Shown: positions 10,930 through 22,785, numbered from the stretch's first letter. The stretch: 64,000 nt of DNA from Diadophis punctatus similis (GCA_023053685.1 JALIGW010000016.1:9421501-9485500); one strand, 5' to 3'. Made by a program: numbers and translations. Notes: generated from the letters alone by a model not told the origin.

Positions 10930-11690
10930 CCCAGACCTCCATTTTCACTGGCAGAGGGCTGCAGGAGGCCGTCCTGGCAGAAAACGAGGCCTTGGGGATG
11001 CACACAGTCCCCTCAACCTCCATTTTCACTGGCAGAGGGCTGCAGGAGGCCATCCTGGCAGAAAACGAGGCCTTGGGGATGCACGCAGTCCCCTCAACCT
11101 CCATTTTCTCTGGCAGAGGGCTGCAGGAGGCCATCCTGGCAGAAAACGAGGCCTTGGGGATGCACGCAGTCCCCTCAACCTCCATTTTCTCTGGCAGAGG
11201 GCTACAGGAGGCCATCCTGGCAGAAAACGAGGCCTTGGGGATGCACGCAGTCCCCTCAACCTCCATTTTCTCTGGCAGAGGGCTGCAAGAGGCCATCCTG
11301 GCAGAAAACGAGGCCTTGGGGATGCACGCAGTCCCCTCAACCTCCATTTTCTCTGGCAGAGGGCTGCAGGAGGCCATCCTGGCAGAAAACAAGGCCTTGG
11401 GGATGCATGCAGTCCCCTCAACCTCCATTTTCACTGGCAGAGGGCTGCAGGAGGCCATCCTGGCAGAAAACGAGGCTTTGGGGATGCACGCAGTCCCCTC
11501 AACCTCCATTTTCTCTGGCAGAGGGCTGCAGGAGGCCATCCTGGCAGAAAACGAGGCCTGGGGGATGCACACAGTCCCCTCAACCTCCATTTTCTCTGGC
11601 AGAGGGCTGCAAGAGGCCATCCTGGCAGAAAACGAGGCCTGGGGGATGCACGCAGTCCCCTCAACCTCCATTTTCACTGGCAGAGGGCTA
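10930..11690. repeat. 81-bp minisatellite, about nine copies
   Basis: The unit contains gcagagggctgcaggaggcc, gtcctggcagaaaacgaggc and cttggggatgcacgcagtcc, then cctcaacctccattttctct. Starts of the gcagagggct block at 10951 and 11032 give the period. Because 81 is divisible by three and the unit lacks stops in several frames, long frames run through on both strands (up to 319 and 344 codons). They are repeat translations: no start context, splice or domain supports a gene. Confidence 0.95.
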
Positions 11691-11754
11691 GCAAAACAAA
11701 CTAAAAACAAAAGAAAAGGCGAAATGTTTCCCCTTTTGCATCTGAGCATTGCAA

Positions 11755-11981
11755 GAAGGGACAGGAAGGGAGAAAGGGAAAGAAGAAAGACCAAGAAAAA
11801 GAAGGGAAGATGGGAAGAGAGTAAGGAAGGAAAAATAAGAAAAGAGGGGAAGGAAGAAGAAAGGAGAATGAAGAGGGAAGGAAAAAGAAGGGAAGGGGAA
11901 GGAAGGAAAGGAAGGAAGGAAGGAAGGAAGGAAGGAAGGAAGGAAGGAAGGAAGGAAGGAAGGAAGGAAGGAAGGAAGGAG
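11755..11981. repeat. Polypurine tract ending in (GGAA)n
   Basis: The + strand is almost entirely purine over about 225 bp, with uninterrupted GGAA repeats from about 11900 to 11980. Confidence 0.95.
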
Positions 11982-12151
11982 ATTATAATGAGAGTGAGCG
12001 CGGGTCTGAGAGAAGTCCTGCCTTAGCACTTGGCCACCATAGGTGCCCCCAACATGAGTGACATCGAGCTGGCCACGCCCATGCCCACCCTGGCCATGCC
12101 CACCCCGGTCCCCCAAGGTCAAACACAACCCTGTTGCAGCCCTCAATGAAA

Positions 12152-13424
12152 TCAAGTTTCTGACTTACAGTATGAATTTGGTGGCTGAGAGATGCCTTTC
12201 TCATTTTTGTTTAGGGGGTTGCTTTGTAAGCACTTAAAAATAAATTTCAAAAATAATATTACATCTTTTCCAGGAGTACCTGGAATTGCCTGTTCAGTTT
12301 CCTAAGGTTTTGGCAAGTTTTCTGATATTCCTTTGAATTTTACACAATGCAAAACTTTGGTGGCAAATCTCTCTAGCCTTATGTAACCTTTGAATACCAT
12401 AAGTAGTTGTCTGTTTATTTACATGTACAGTGTAAAATGTAAAATGAGAAGGTACAGATTCATTTTTTTTAATCTTGTTAGAGCAATCTTGTTTATTATC
12501 TTGACGTTCACACATTGGATATTTGTTCCAGATGTAGAAGTTAGCAGCTTAAATCACTTGAGCTGTGTACAGTTTAGCTAAACAAATTCTGTTCCAGTAA
12601 TGCAGGACTCATGTTTTCTGTTGATAATTCCTTCTCTGGTATTTGGAAATCTTTTTTGATAGCACCATCGTATCCTAGCAACTTCTGTCTCCCCCTTCTT
12701 TTTTCCCCACTCTCTCCCCTCCTTACTAATATCTAAATTATTCCCTAAAAGCTACCAGAAAAAAAAGGACCTGTTTCAGAAAGGCTGGTTTTAAATGAAG
12801 AATTATTTGTCTTCTCATGGACTAACATTAGTGCAAATAAAAAAGTACACAGTTATTGAAAGAACACTATTTATATTGTTAATGCCTAAACGATGTAGTC
12901 ATACAATGGGATTTATTTATTTTTTGCTCTCTTTTTTTCTGGATGTAACTGGATTGAATATGGCTGGTAGGGTTCATTTCATAGAAACAAAGCAAGAGGT
13001 ATTTGTGTTCAGATCAATCAGCTTAAATATGTGAGAATTTTGATTTTGAATTCTTCTGCAGTAGTGGTAAAGCAGTAGTTTTGTTCTCCTTCCCCTCCAT
13101 TCCCACTTAAAGCCACAGGATAAATCCCTACATAAGTATAATTTGGTTGCAATTAGCATGGTTTCTTCTTTTAGGAAACATTTTCCTTGTGACCTGCCTT
13201 TTGAGATAAAAGCAATTTTTTGAACACTATTCATCTTTTCATGTTAATGTTAAAAAAATATGATTGGAGGAAATGTAAAGCACAAACACCTTATCCAAAA
13301 ATTGTGTCACTTCCTAGGTCATCCTTCCATTTCTTCAGTTCTAGACTGAGATGACCAACATGTCTCATACTAAAACATAATAAAACATAACAAAACATAA
13401 CAAAACATGTCTCTGCTAAACACC
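12152..13424. other. Intron stretch without recognised features
   Basis: AT-rich non-coding sequence with a short (aaaacataac)n run near 13370-13405. The frames at 12390, 12795 and 12974 have no domain or conservation clue. Confidence 0.45.
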
Positions 13425-13426
13425 TA

Positions 13427-14043
13427 CCGTATTTTTCAGAGTATAAGACGCACCTTTTTCCTCCCTAAAATTGGCTGAAAATTTGTGTGCATCTTATACT
13501 TCGAATGTAGCTTTTATCCAGCCCTAACTAGGTGCTAACAGATTTTCGCAGCTCTTACCTTGCAGGCTTTTTCATTGTTACTCTCTCCAAAGAATGTTTT
13601 TCTAGACCTAAGTCTTTGCAGGTTTTTTTTTTCATTGCTCTACTTGCTCCAAAGAAGTTTTTTTCCAGCCCTAACCAGGTGCTAACGATCTTCCCAGCTC
13701 TTACTGGCTTGCAGGCTCTTTCATTGTTATTCTCTCAGAAGAAGGTTTTTTTAAGTCCTAACCAGGAGATAAAATAATGTGCTGAAGCTGCTCCGAATAA
13801 GTTTCTTTCTAGCCCTAACTAGGTGCTAACGATCTTCCCAGCTCTTACTGGCTTGCATGCTCTTTCATTGTTACTTTCTCAGAAGAAGGTTTTTTTAAGT
13901 CCTAACCAGGGGATAAAATAATGTGCTGAAGCTGACCAGACTAAGGATGCTAGCCAGATGAATACCTGGTAGGCAGATTGTTTTCCCCTATTTTCCTCCC
14001 CAAAAACTGAGGTGTGTCTTATACTCCGGTGCGTCTTATACGG
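13427..14043. mobile_element. TA-flanked TIR element, CCGTATTTTTCGGAGTATAAGACGC family
   Basis: It starts ccgtatttttcagagtataa and ends with tccggtgcgtcttatacgg. TA dinucleotides flank both ends (13425-13426, 14044-14045). The interior repeats a block of about 130 bp (gccctaactaggtgctaacg ... ataatgtgctgaagctg) more than twice. It is the inverted sibling of 33594-34021. The TA flanks suggest the Tc1/mariner superfamily, but this is not proven. Confidence 0.8.
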
Positions 14044-14084
14044 TAATTCTCACAGCACTGACTTATGCCTAAGGATATTTATTT

Positions 14085-14316
14085 TATTAGCGACATTTAT
14101 ATACTGCCTCACAGTGCAAGCACTCTCTAAGCGGTTTACACCAGTAAACAATGTATATTTATATTGCCCCCAACAGTCTGGGTCCTCACTTTACCTACCT
14201 CGGAAGGATGGAAGGTTGAGTCAACCTTGAGCCGGTGAGATTTGAACCACTGACCTGCATATCACAGTCAGCTAAAGTGGCCTGCAGTACTGCTCTCTAA
14301 CTGCTGCGCCACCTAG
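14085..14316 (-). mobile_element. Sauria-type SINE, divergent subfamily
   Basis: The reverse complement shows ggcgcagcagttagagagca, a B-box-like ggttcaaatctcaccggctc and a tail gcagtatataaatg. It shares gtgcaagcactctctaagcg and gtttacaccagtaaacaatg with the copy at 52348-52572, which defines a subfamily distinct from the other copies here. Confidence 0.85.
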
Positions 14317-14335
14317 TAAGGCTGTATTACTATTA

Positions 14336-14392
14336 AGACAAATTCCTTGCGTGTCCAATCACACTTGGCCAATAAAGAATACCTCTTCAGCC
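14336..14392 (+). mobile_element. LINE 3'-end fragment (ccaatcacacttggccaataaa)
   Basis: Contains caaattccttgcgtgtccaa followed by tcacacttggccaataaaga. The same 3' terminus occurs at 53512 (+), 26260 (-) and 59355 (-). Confidence 0.65.
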
Positions 14393-15055
14393 ATTTTCTC
14401 TTCTTTGCTGGAGTAGGAAGTAATTAATGGTATATAAGAGTTACAATCCGCTATCATACTTGCTGCATATTTTTCTAAAAACAATTTTAAAAAATTCTAC
14501 ATAGTAGGTCTCATTTACTAATGGGATCATCAGGTTTGAGGAAATCTCAGATATATTTCCAAGCAGTTTGGAATGGTGAAATGTGTTTACATAGCATTAT
14601 CATGATCCCTTGGTAAATAATTCTTTGCAGGCCTTATACAGTTTGAAAATCAATAGATTAAACAAAACGGATTGGCCAGTCTCGGGGTGGCAGTATTGGA
14701 ACAACTTAAGATTCTCTCTCTCTCTCCATCAGTCGGCACAATAAACTCTCCCAAAAGTATATAGAACAAGACCAAATTTGGGGAGAGAAGAAGAGGTCAC
14801 CCAAAGAAGATGACGTTTGCAAATGGGATAGATCAGTTGTAGATCAGTTACAGATCCTACAAGTTAAAAAAAACACCTGAACACTTCTGTCACGAATCGT
14901 TTTAGGAGAAACAATTCTGAAGCCCATCAAAACGTTGGTGACTTCTTATTCTAAGCTGTCCTACTTCCCATTCACGTGATCCAGACCACTTACATTCAAA
15001 CACAAATGCAACATGTGGGAAAAACTAGGCTGAGAAAATATACAGAGAGAATAAC

Positions 15056-15552
15056 AGAATAATAGAATAACAGACTTGGAAGGGACCTTGGAGGTCTTCT
15101 AGTCCAACCCCCTGCTCAAGCAGGAGACCCTATATCATTTCAGACAAATTGCTGGCCAGTCTCTTCTTAAAAGCCTCCAGTGATGGAGCACCTACAACTT
15201 CTGAAGGCAAGCAGTTCCGCTGGTTAATTGTTCTCGTTGTTAGGAAATTTCTGCTTAGTTCCAGGTTGGTTCTCTCCTTGATTAATTTCCATCCATTGTT
15301 TCTTGTCTTGCCTTCTGGTGCTTTGGGAAATAGGTTGACCACTCTTTTTTGTGGCAGCCCCTAAAATATTAGAACACTGGTCTCATGCCACTCTTAGTCC
15401 TTCTTTTCAGTAGACTAGATATATCCAATTCCTGAAATGGTTCTTCATATGTTTTAGCCTCCAGGCCCCTAATCATCTTTGTTGCTCTTCTCTGCGTTCT
15501 TTCCAAAGTAACAACATCTTTTTTATATTGTGGTGACCAAAACTGGACACAC
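15056..15552 (-). mobile_element. CR1 LINE 3' end, 5' truncated
   Basis: The CR1 hallmark ttggaagggaccttggaggt followed by cttctagtccaaccccctgc lies at the 3' end, with an agaataacag tail on its outer side. Minus-strand frames give TLERTQRRATKMIRGLEAKTYEE and LELSRNFLTTRTINQRNCLPSEVVGAPSLEAFKK, the C-terminus of the CR1 RT protein, broken by frameshifts. Confidence 0.92.
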
Positions 15553-15555
15553 ACA

Positions 15556-16200
15556 CACACACAAACAGCACATTACTTCTTTACACAGAAAATATAAATG
15601 GCTGCTATTACTGGGGCTGATAATAAGGTTTTAAAAATTGCCATAAGCCACATTTCCCCGGCTTGTTTATACAACAGCTGCCTTGTATTCCCACTACGGC
15701 AGAATCAGTATTTGCCTTAAAGCTGAAATATTTACTTAATGCCTCTGTCTTTTGATTTGGTTTTTATTTAGAAAAGACCTTCTAAAGGCATCTCTTGAGT
15801 AGCATTAGTATTGAAAGAAGAAACTCCGTGATTGTCTTTGGGATTTTATAAGAGAAATAGGGCACCAAGAAAAATACATAACAGCCTGTCTGCAATGGAA
15901 CAAAGGCATTTACTTAGTCAGGGTCAGAGATGCTAATAAATCACCACATTGTGTTGGAGGAGGTCCTGAGATGTACAAGTCCCTACAGAAGGACAAGATG
16001 ATGTATTAGCTTTAGAGCCAAAAAGCACACTTCCGTCATCTTTCTTTAATAATTGCAACACACATTTGCAACTGCATCTAGTGGTAGGTGCCCTTTATTT
16101 GTATTTTATTTATTCATCAAATGTGCTTTTAGTTGACTTTAGAGGTTGCATTCTTCCCAAGAGTTCTTGCAATAAACAACATCCATATCATAAACATTGT
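15556..16200. other. Intron stretch without recognised features
   Basis: Non-coding, apparently unique sequence, starting after a short (CA)n at 15547-15562. A 100-bp CTT/CCT-rich tract follows at 16205-16312. Confidence 0.4.
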
Positions 16201-16204
16201 GCAT

Positions 16205-16314
16205 GTGTTAATTCTGCTGCTGCTTCTGCTGCTTCTGCTTCTGCTTCTCCTCCTTCTCCTTCTCCTTCTCCTCTTCCTCCTCTTCCTCCTCTTCCTCCTT
16301 CTCCTTCTTCTGGA
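16205..16314. repeat. Pyrimidine-rich (TGCTTC/CTTCTC)n tract
   Basis: A degenerate array of ctgctt and ccttct triplets, pyrimidine-rich on the + strand. It produces Leu-, Ser/Pro- and Glu/Gly-rich spurious frames. Confidence 0.85.
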
Positions 16315-16489
16315 ATAATTTCATAGAGTTGTGGTTGCCACTGAGAAAACCTCTCTAGCACCTTACACTCTTGCAGATTATGCCATCCAAGCAAGAATAG
16401 CCTCTGTTTAGGAGCAGCATTTTTTTATTTGGGCCATCTTTTCAAGATTATTTGCAATGTGGAAGGGCTGCTGAATGTTGCGAGTGAAA

Positions 16490-16715
16490 GAGCTGAGGTG
16501 GCGCAGTGGTTAAATGCAGCACTGTAGGCTGCTAGTTCAGCAGTTCAGCTGTTCAAATCTCACCAGCTCAAGGTTGACTCAGCCTTCCATCCTTCTGAGG
16601 TCGGTAAAATGAGGACCTAGATTGTTGGGGGCAATATGCTGAACTCTGTAAACTGCTTAGAGAGGGCTGTAAAGCACTATGAAGCGGTATATAAGTCTAA
16701 GTGCTAAGTGCTATG
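16490..16715 (+). mobile_element. Sauria-type SINE
   Basis: The head gaggtggcgcagtggttaaa contains an A-box-like sequence. The B-box region is gttcaaatctcaccagctca. The body has ggttgactcagccttccatc and tgaggacctagattgttggg. The tail gcggtatataagtctaagtg is followed by a short gctaagtgctat repeat. Confidence 0.9.
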
Positions 16716-17099
16716 TGAGACTTCACCAGGCAGGAGAATACATATTATTAGAAAGGACCTGTACCCTTAAACCGCATCTCTCTCTATTTTCTCTTTCCTC
16801 TCCCCTTTGAACATGGCAGCTTCAGATGCAGATTCTCTTTAGCTCCAAGCAGGCAGCCTCAGGAGCATTGGACACCTCCTTCAATTTCTTCATTAGCTGG
16901 AGATGACAAGGTCTGTCTCCACTTCCCTCCCTCCTTCCTAGAGATATCAAAGGCAGGGAGGATTTCCATTTCTTTAACTGAAGTTGGGGAGATACCCCAC
17001 ATACAAACTGTTCTATCTCCTGTTATTCTATTTCCCATACCAGAGCCGCAGTATTGCAGGCTAACTCTGCTCACATTGTTCAATTCCTTTCATCCTGAC

Positions 17100-17396
17100 T
17101 GGCTCAAGGTTGACTCAGCCTTGACTCCATCCTTCCGAGGTGGATAAAATGGGGACCCAGATTGTTGGGGGCAATATGCTGAGTCTGTAAACTGCTTAGA
17201 GAGGGCTGTAAAGCACTGTAAAATGGTATATAAGTCTAAGGCAGGGGTCCCCAAACTTGGCAACTTTAAGACTTGTGGACTTCAACTCCCAGAATTCTCC
17301 AGCCAGCATAGCTGGCTGGAGAATTCTGGGAGTTGAAGTCCACAAGTCTTAAGGTTGCCAAGTTTGAAGACCTCTGATCTAAGTGCTATTGCTGTT
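17100..17396 (+). mobile_element. 5'-truncated Sauria-type SINE split by a hAT MITE
   Basis: It begins at ggctcaaggttgactcagcc and runs to ataagtctaag at 17240, then resumes after the MITE at 17377 with atctaagtgctattgct. A second truncated piece of the same SINE (ggctcaagtttgacccagcc) lies at 18100-18125. Confidence 0.85.
17242..17376. mobile_element. hAT MITE, CAGGGGTCCCCAAACTT family, fold-back
   Basis: This is an almost perfect 135-bp palindrome whose arms meet at agccagcatagctggct. The 8-bp flanks gtctaagg (17234-17241) and atctaagt (17377-17384) match at 6 of 8 and flank the split SINE, whose ancestral site is gtctaagt. The core contains inverted acttcaactcccagaattc boxes at 17279-17297 and 17321-17339. 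Confidence 0.9.
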
Positions 17397-18209
17397 CCTG
17401 ACACCAAACAACAAAAAATAGGAAGGGGGAAATTCTTCTGTGTCTTCATCAGGAGTTCCATCATTGCAGAATTCTCCTTCAGTACTGGGTGGGGCAGCCT
17501 TGAGTTCTGGTTAATTTTGCTGATTAGAAACGAGGCAAAAGTTACAATGTAAAGACTTTCATTGAGTCCTTTCAGAAAGACGTTTTTGTAAAGGTCATTT
17601 GAGGGCAGCAAACACTCTAAATGTTTTCTTCTACTCAGTCTGTGCAGATTCTTGCCTCTTTCTCGAAGAAGGGTCTGTTCTCAGTTATAGTCACAGTCTG
17701 CTCTCTCTTTATCAGTGTGAGAAATAGCTCTCACAGTGATGGAGCTCATAGCTGAAGATCACGTGTTTACATTTCACTGAAGTTTAGCTCTTAGGGGTAT
17801 CACCAAATTGGCATGCTTATCTAAGCCCAGGCTATTCTCTGCTTCAGAAGGGCGATTCTCCATTGTGTAGTTCCTTCTCTCAATAGGCCAATTATAAATC
17901 CTACATAGGATCAGTCTGTGGGAAAAACCTTGAGCACAGAGTCATACATAATTCACCCAGAAAAAGGAAGGGAAACAATTTGTCAGGATTGGTAAGGATA
18001 TTTGCCAGGTGGCAAGAGCCACCAGATCTTAGACTAGGACTATTGCAGTATTGCAGGCTAACTCTGCTCACATTGTTCAATTCCTTCCATCCTGACTGGC
18101 TCAAGTTTGACCCAGCCTTCCATCTTTAGACTAGACTAGATCTTAGACTAGGACTGTTATGACAGCCCATGATAGTGGCAGATGCTGTCCTGTTTGCTTT
18201 CTAGCTGGC

Positions 18210-18838
18210 CAGCAGCCCCCGCCCCCAACCTTTTGGGCACCAGGGGCGGGTTCTGTGGAGAAAGGTTTTTCCATGAACCGGAGGTGGTGTGGTTTTGCTT
18301 GCTCCCTGCATCCCACAGATGGGGCTTTCTCTTGTTTGTGTGGACCAATTGCTGGCATCCATGGACCAGGGGTTGGGGCCAGGGGTGAGATGCTCACTTA
18401 CCCAGACCGGTGCGCTGCTCCGCGGTCCTCCATGCTGTGTGCGCGCCCCCTTCGTGCGATTTTGCTTCTGCGCATGTGCGGAAGCAAAATCGTGCCGAAA
18501 TCTCACAAGGGGATGCGCACGCGCGTGAGATTTTGGCATGATTTTACTTCCGCGCATGCGCAGAAGCAAAATCTCACTGAAATCTCGTGCGCGTGCACGT
18601 CCCCTTGCGAGATTTCGGCGCAATTTTGCTTCCGCACATGCGCAGAAGCAAAATTGCGCGAGGGGGCGCAGAAGCAAAATCGCCCAAGAATTCACGAAAG
18701 AGAGATGGCGACGCGCGCGACTGCCCGGTGGAGACGGTACCGGAGCAGTCGCGCGCATATTGGGGTATCGGCGGGTCCCTACCGGAGCTCCGCACTGGAC
18801 CGCACCGGTAGGATCCCACCCCTGGTTGGGGCCCCCTG
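18210..18838. mobile_element. hAT (Charlie-like) element hosting another hAT MITE
   Basis: Outer pieces cccccaaccttttgggcacc, ggttctgtggagaaaggttt and ggaccaggggttggggccc look like a known vertebrate hAT consensus with CAGYGGTCCCCAACC ends. The insertion at 18380-18824 interrupts it. No convincing outer target duplication was found. Confidence 0.6.
18380..18824. mobile_element. hAT MITE, CpG-rich, with three 34-bp NRF1-like palindromes
   Basis: The 8-bp duplication GTTGGGGC is perfect (18372-18379, 18825-18832). The ends are caggggtgagatg and ggatcccacccctg. The interior holds three near-perfect palindromes (18458-18491, 18540-18573, 18622-18655) centred on gcgcatgcgc-like sequences and flanked by ttgcttc/gaagcaa. 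Its sibling is at 41828. Frames up to 261 codons here are composition artefacts. Confidence 0.92.
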
Positions 18839-18844
18839 CCTTGG

Positions 18845-19795
18845 ACAGCATCTCTTTTTCATTCCTCTCAAGTTCATTTTCACAAACTCTTACATCGATC
18901 ATGATCCTTTACCCAAATTAGTCTATGATATTGTTTTGAATTGAGGCTTTCAGAAAGCGGTCTTCAGTGTTTTATCACATGGGTAGGTTTTATTAATTTG
19001 ACTTTGGTTGCTGTCTGAGCCTAAACACTTTTTAGTTGACTTAAAACCTCATTACTCTCATGATCGTTGATGAGCTTTTTAAAGGATAGTTTCTAGAACC
19101 CTTAGTTACCTACTAAAAATAATATCGTGAGTTATCTTTCACACCAAGAGAAAGGAAATGTTTTTTGAATAAAGTATGAGAATTAAATTTGCCCTTTTAA
19201 AAATGCAGGTCAGCAAGTTCTCAGAATTAGCTGGCAATTCAGCAGGTTTGGTAGACATCAGTCCTTGGCTTAGACAGGATGAAAAACAACTGCTTCAGAA
19301 TGATTCAGTAACCTAAGCTTGAGTGTACTCCCCATTATAAATAAATGCATTGCTAGAATATTAAAATATTTCTATATCCTTGACAATGAAACTTGGAAGA
19401 TTTTGGACCAATAAAGAAACACATACATTGCCAAAGTAAGTTAATCAAGTAATTGCTGTATTGTGTTCAGATTTTTCTCTTAAAGAAGAGCAAAATAAAT
19501 GTAATTAAGACAGAAATCCAATTACACATTTCAATTAATTTCAAGCAGTAACGCTTGGCTGTCAGGTTCAAAAAATACTATAGGTTTAATAATTTTAAAC
19601 AGGTTAAATGAAAATGAGATACAATTGGGATTGATTTTTTTCACTTAATCATGAATATAAATGGAAATGTTTGACATTCTGAGAAGTTTTATTATGCTTA
19701 AACTGTTAAGACTTGCTGTTTTTTTTTCCCTAATCTCTATGCCGTTGGTAAACTCCTTGTTTGCTCATACTCTATTTTTCATCCCATCCCTGTTT
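18845..19795. other. Intron stretch without recognised features
   Basis: AT-rich, apparently unique sequence. No TSD-bounded insertion or coding signal was seen. Confidence 0.5.
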
Positions 19796-19817
19796 ATATA
19801 TATATATTGTGAATATA

Positions 19818-19862
<45 letters not shown>
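19796..19862. repeat. (TA)n and (TATG)n microsatellites
   Basis: Two short TA runs are followed by about nine copies of gtat. Confidence 0.95.
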
Positions 19863-19914
19863 CATTTTTTGCTGATAAATGAAAATAAAGGGAGACTATT
19901 ATAGATCTATTTAG

Positions 19915-20136
19915 CAATAGCACTTAGACTTATATACCGCTTCATAGTGCTTTACAGCCCTCTCTAAGCGGTTTACAGAGTTCAGCATATTTCCCCCAAC
20001 AATCTGGGTCCTCATTTTACCCACCTCAGAAGGATGGAAAGCTGAGTCAACCTTGAGCCTGGTGAGATTTGAACAGTGGAACTGCTGAACTAGCAGCCTG
20101 CAGTGCTGCATTTAACCACTGCGCCACCTCGGCTCA
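19915..20136 (-). mobile_element. Sauria-type SINE
   Basis: The reverse complement reads gaggtggcgcagtggttaaa, gttcaaatctcaccaggctc, ggttgactcagctttccatc and a tail gcggtatataagtctaagtg. Another tRNA-like fragment with a reversed B-box (gaattgaacctgggc) follows at 20165-20245. Confidence 0.88.
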
Positions 20137-20323
20137 CCAGTATTTGGAGCTATTTTGCTCTCGTCAGATAGCCATACCCTTAGTGGGAATTGAACCTGGG
20201 CAGTCTGCTTGTAAGGCAGTAGTTTTTAACCTCTAGGCCACAAGGTTCTCTTCCCTATCAGCTCTTCACCAGGAAAGGGTTATATATGTTTATTCTGTCG
20301 AGTCATCCTGATGTATGGAAGGA

Positions 20324-20462
<139 letters not shown>

Positions 20463-20519
20463 TACATACTTGCTATTTTAGGATCTAAATAAATGGCTGC
20501 TTTTTGTAAAACTGCCAGG

Positions 20520-22150
20520 AGGGACAATCTAAAGTGATGTCTAAAAAAGAGAGAGAGAGAATCTGTCTTTGCCTATCATGTCCCAGGCATTGTTTATTCA
20601 CTGAAAGCAGTTTTATCTCTCTTCAGCCTGAAAGCTTCCAAGGACTGCTTATGGGGTAATAAAACCCAAACTGTCCCTCCTGTCAGGTTGAGAATTTAAA
20701 AAGACTTTTTATTATTGTTAATTGTTGATTTGAAACATTTATAGGATAGGATTTTGTGGTGGGTCACAACCTATAAAATAAACAAAAGAAAGCAGTAAAA
20801 TAACAACTTAATTTAAAACTCACAGTAACCCTAATAGCAACCCTTGAAGGTTCAAAAGGCCTGGTCAGACTAGAGACACTAAATCCCCAATGTGAGAGTA
20901 AGTCTGTATGTCACACAGAAAAGCCTGCCTCTCTGTCTGTCCTACCCCGAAACTCTGTATGGTTTCTACCCTAAGGACTTTCAGAAAGCTATTAAAAACA
21001 TACAGTATTTCTGCTCCAGGGTCTTGAAATAGGAGTATTGTCCCTATGATTCTTTTGATATAGAGTTTGCTTTTCAGTCAGTTGTGTTCTCTTCTACTAC
21101 ATGTTGTTTTTTCTTTTGTAAGCCACCCAGAGTCATTATGTAGTTGGGCAGCCTTGAAATAAACAAATATAAAATCATACTTGCACCAGCCTGATCTTCA
21201 AAGGAAGGGCATTCCAGAAGTTAGTTCAACAATGAAGAAGTGTTATTGCCCACCTTATTATTAAGAGAATAACCCACTTTGGAAAGCTGCATTTATGTCC
21301 CCAATTACTCTGTGTACTGAATGCCCAACGTCATATGGGACCTATGAATCATGTTTACTGATGTCGACCAAGTCTGCCTAATTACAGTGAAACATGGAGA
21401 TCTTTTCTTGGAACGGCTTTGAAAAAATTATATCAGTATGGATGCGTATAAGAAGTCCTTGCATATATAATTGCTATTGTATTTCCCTTTCTTCTTCTTT
21501 CATTTCACTCTGCTTTTCTTCTGTTTTATTAAGCACACTAAGCCAATGTCCTTACACAATTGATCTCTTAATCATGGGACTGAGCATTACTGTCTCCCAA
21601 TATCTTAAAGTTTGGAAGATGCAACCTGGGAGTAGTGTGTCCAGAAGAAAAAGGGGAGTAGACAGAGGTCTCTATGGAGGAGCATCACATTGCACTTGGG
21701 GCAGAAGCACCAAGTGCTTCTGGATTGAAAGGATTAGCCGGTGGCATCACCATTGCCTGTGGGGATGCCCAATTGGGGGTTCCCAATTTCATGAACCCGG
21801 AGCTGGAGCAAAGGATGGGAGCTGACCCCACCCCATGGCAGCACTCGGGTCTCAAAAGCGGGCTTGCTAACCTCCAACCCAGCATCCTAATCACATGAGA
21901 GGCAAAAGGGCGGTCAGTGATGAAGTCTGAATATCATGCTATCACAAGACAAGTTTGCCCCATTTCTATGAGTATTGTGACAGGTATAGGTACAAAGGAG
22001 GTGGAGCTTGTGACATCACAGTGCAGTAATCATTTATCATTTTGACCAATAGACCTCTGGGAATGAGGAGGGAAGAGAAAAACAATAAGACTCAGATTCT
22101 AGTATATGACTAAACAACCTGTGACCTCTTTGGTCATAATTTCTGAGATA
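20520..22150. other. Intron stretch with little recognisable structure
   Basis: No supported gene. The piece at 21110-21170 (gtaagccacccagagtcatt ... gggcagccttgaaataaaca) resembles a LINE 3' end. The 143-codon frame at 21394-21825 has no recognisable domain and lies in sequence of unknown origin. Confidence 0.4.
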
Positions 22151-22161
22151 TTTCCATAACA

Positions 22162-22785
22162 CAGTGTTTCCCAAAGTGTGGTACGCGTACTCCCAGGGGT
22201 ACGGGAAGAGTTTGGTGGGGGTACGCGTTGCACTGGAGTTTGGTGGGGATCACGTGGGAATATCCACTGCACTGTGCTTAGCTGCGCTCACAGAACAAGG
22301 AAAGAAATAGGCGCGTATCGCAGTTTTTACATGGGAACTGGGGCCATTGTACATCGTATCGCAACTCATTATGGCGGGAACTTCTGCGCATCCTTCGCAC
22401 AGCTCAGGTTCGGCCATTTTTAAACTGCGGGAACATTAACAGTTGACGTTGAGCCGCGGAGCTGTTTAAACGCCGGAGAATTGCAGTGTTATCTAACGGT
22501 TAGACAGTCTTGTGAGGCGTGACACAGCGTGAATATACTGCACTTCGTTATAGAGACAACTTACTTCTTTAATAGTTAGTTCCGGGCGCCTGTTATCGTG
22601 CTTTAGTAAGTTCCACTGATTTTGATTATTTTTATAAAATACAATTTTTATTTTGCGTATGTACCAAAAAAAGAAAAAATAAATATATTTTGATTTTTAT
22701 TAAAGCATATGTTTTTATGAGGGGTACTCAGCGTTACGAAAATTATAGAAGGGGTACACATATGTCAAAAGTTTGGGAAACACTG
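22162..22785. mobile_element. hAT element, CAGTGTTTCCCAAAGTGTGG family
   Basis: The 8-bp duplication CCATAACA is perfect (22154-22161, 22786-22793). The ends cagtgtttcccaaag and tttgggaaacactg are inverted. Near the ends it has ggtacgcgtactcccagggg and gaggggtactcagcgttacg. At 624 bp it has no transposase frame, so it is non-autonomous. The internal 22370-22560 segment is CpG-containing and unlike the other MITEs. Confidence 0.93.

Larger units (their letters stand above)
10880..12150. mobile_element. Expanded hAT-type element carrying the 81-bp minisatellite
   Basis: The right part (about 12010-12140), read on the minus strand, aligns by eye with the start of the CAGGGGTGTCAAACTCA element at 45097: tttcattgagggctgcaaca, tgtttgaccttggggga, gtgggcatggcc. 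The 3' terminus is decayed (aatcaagtttctga) and no TSD was found. I infer that the minisatellite and the GGAA array expanded inside this copy. Confidence 0.55.

Noticed and set aside
10835..12026. Long open frames (319, 344, 267 and 263 codons) that look like a repetitive protein gene
   Set aside because: They exist in several frames on both strands because an 81-bp tandem unit is divisible by three and lacks stops. No start context, splice sites or domain support a gene.
18159..18944. 261-codon frame on + and 233-codon frame on -
   Set aside because: They lie across nested hAT MITEs with GC-rich palindromes; the translation has no recognisable domain and both strands are open.
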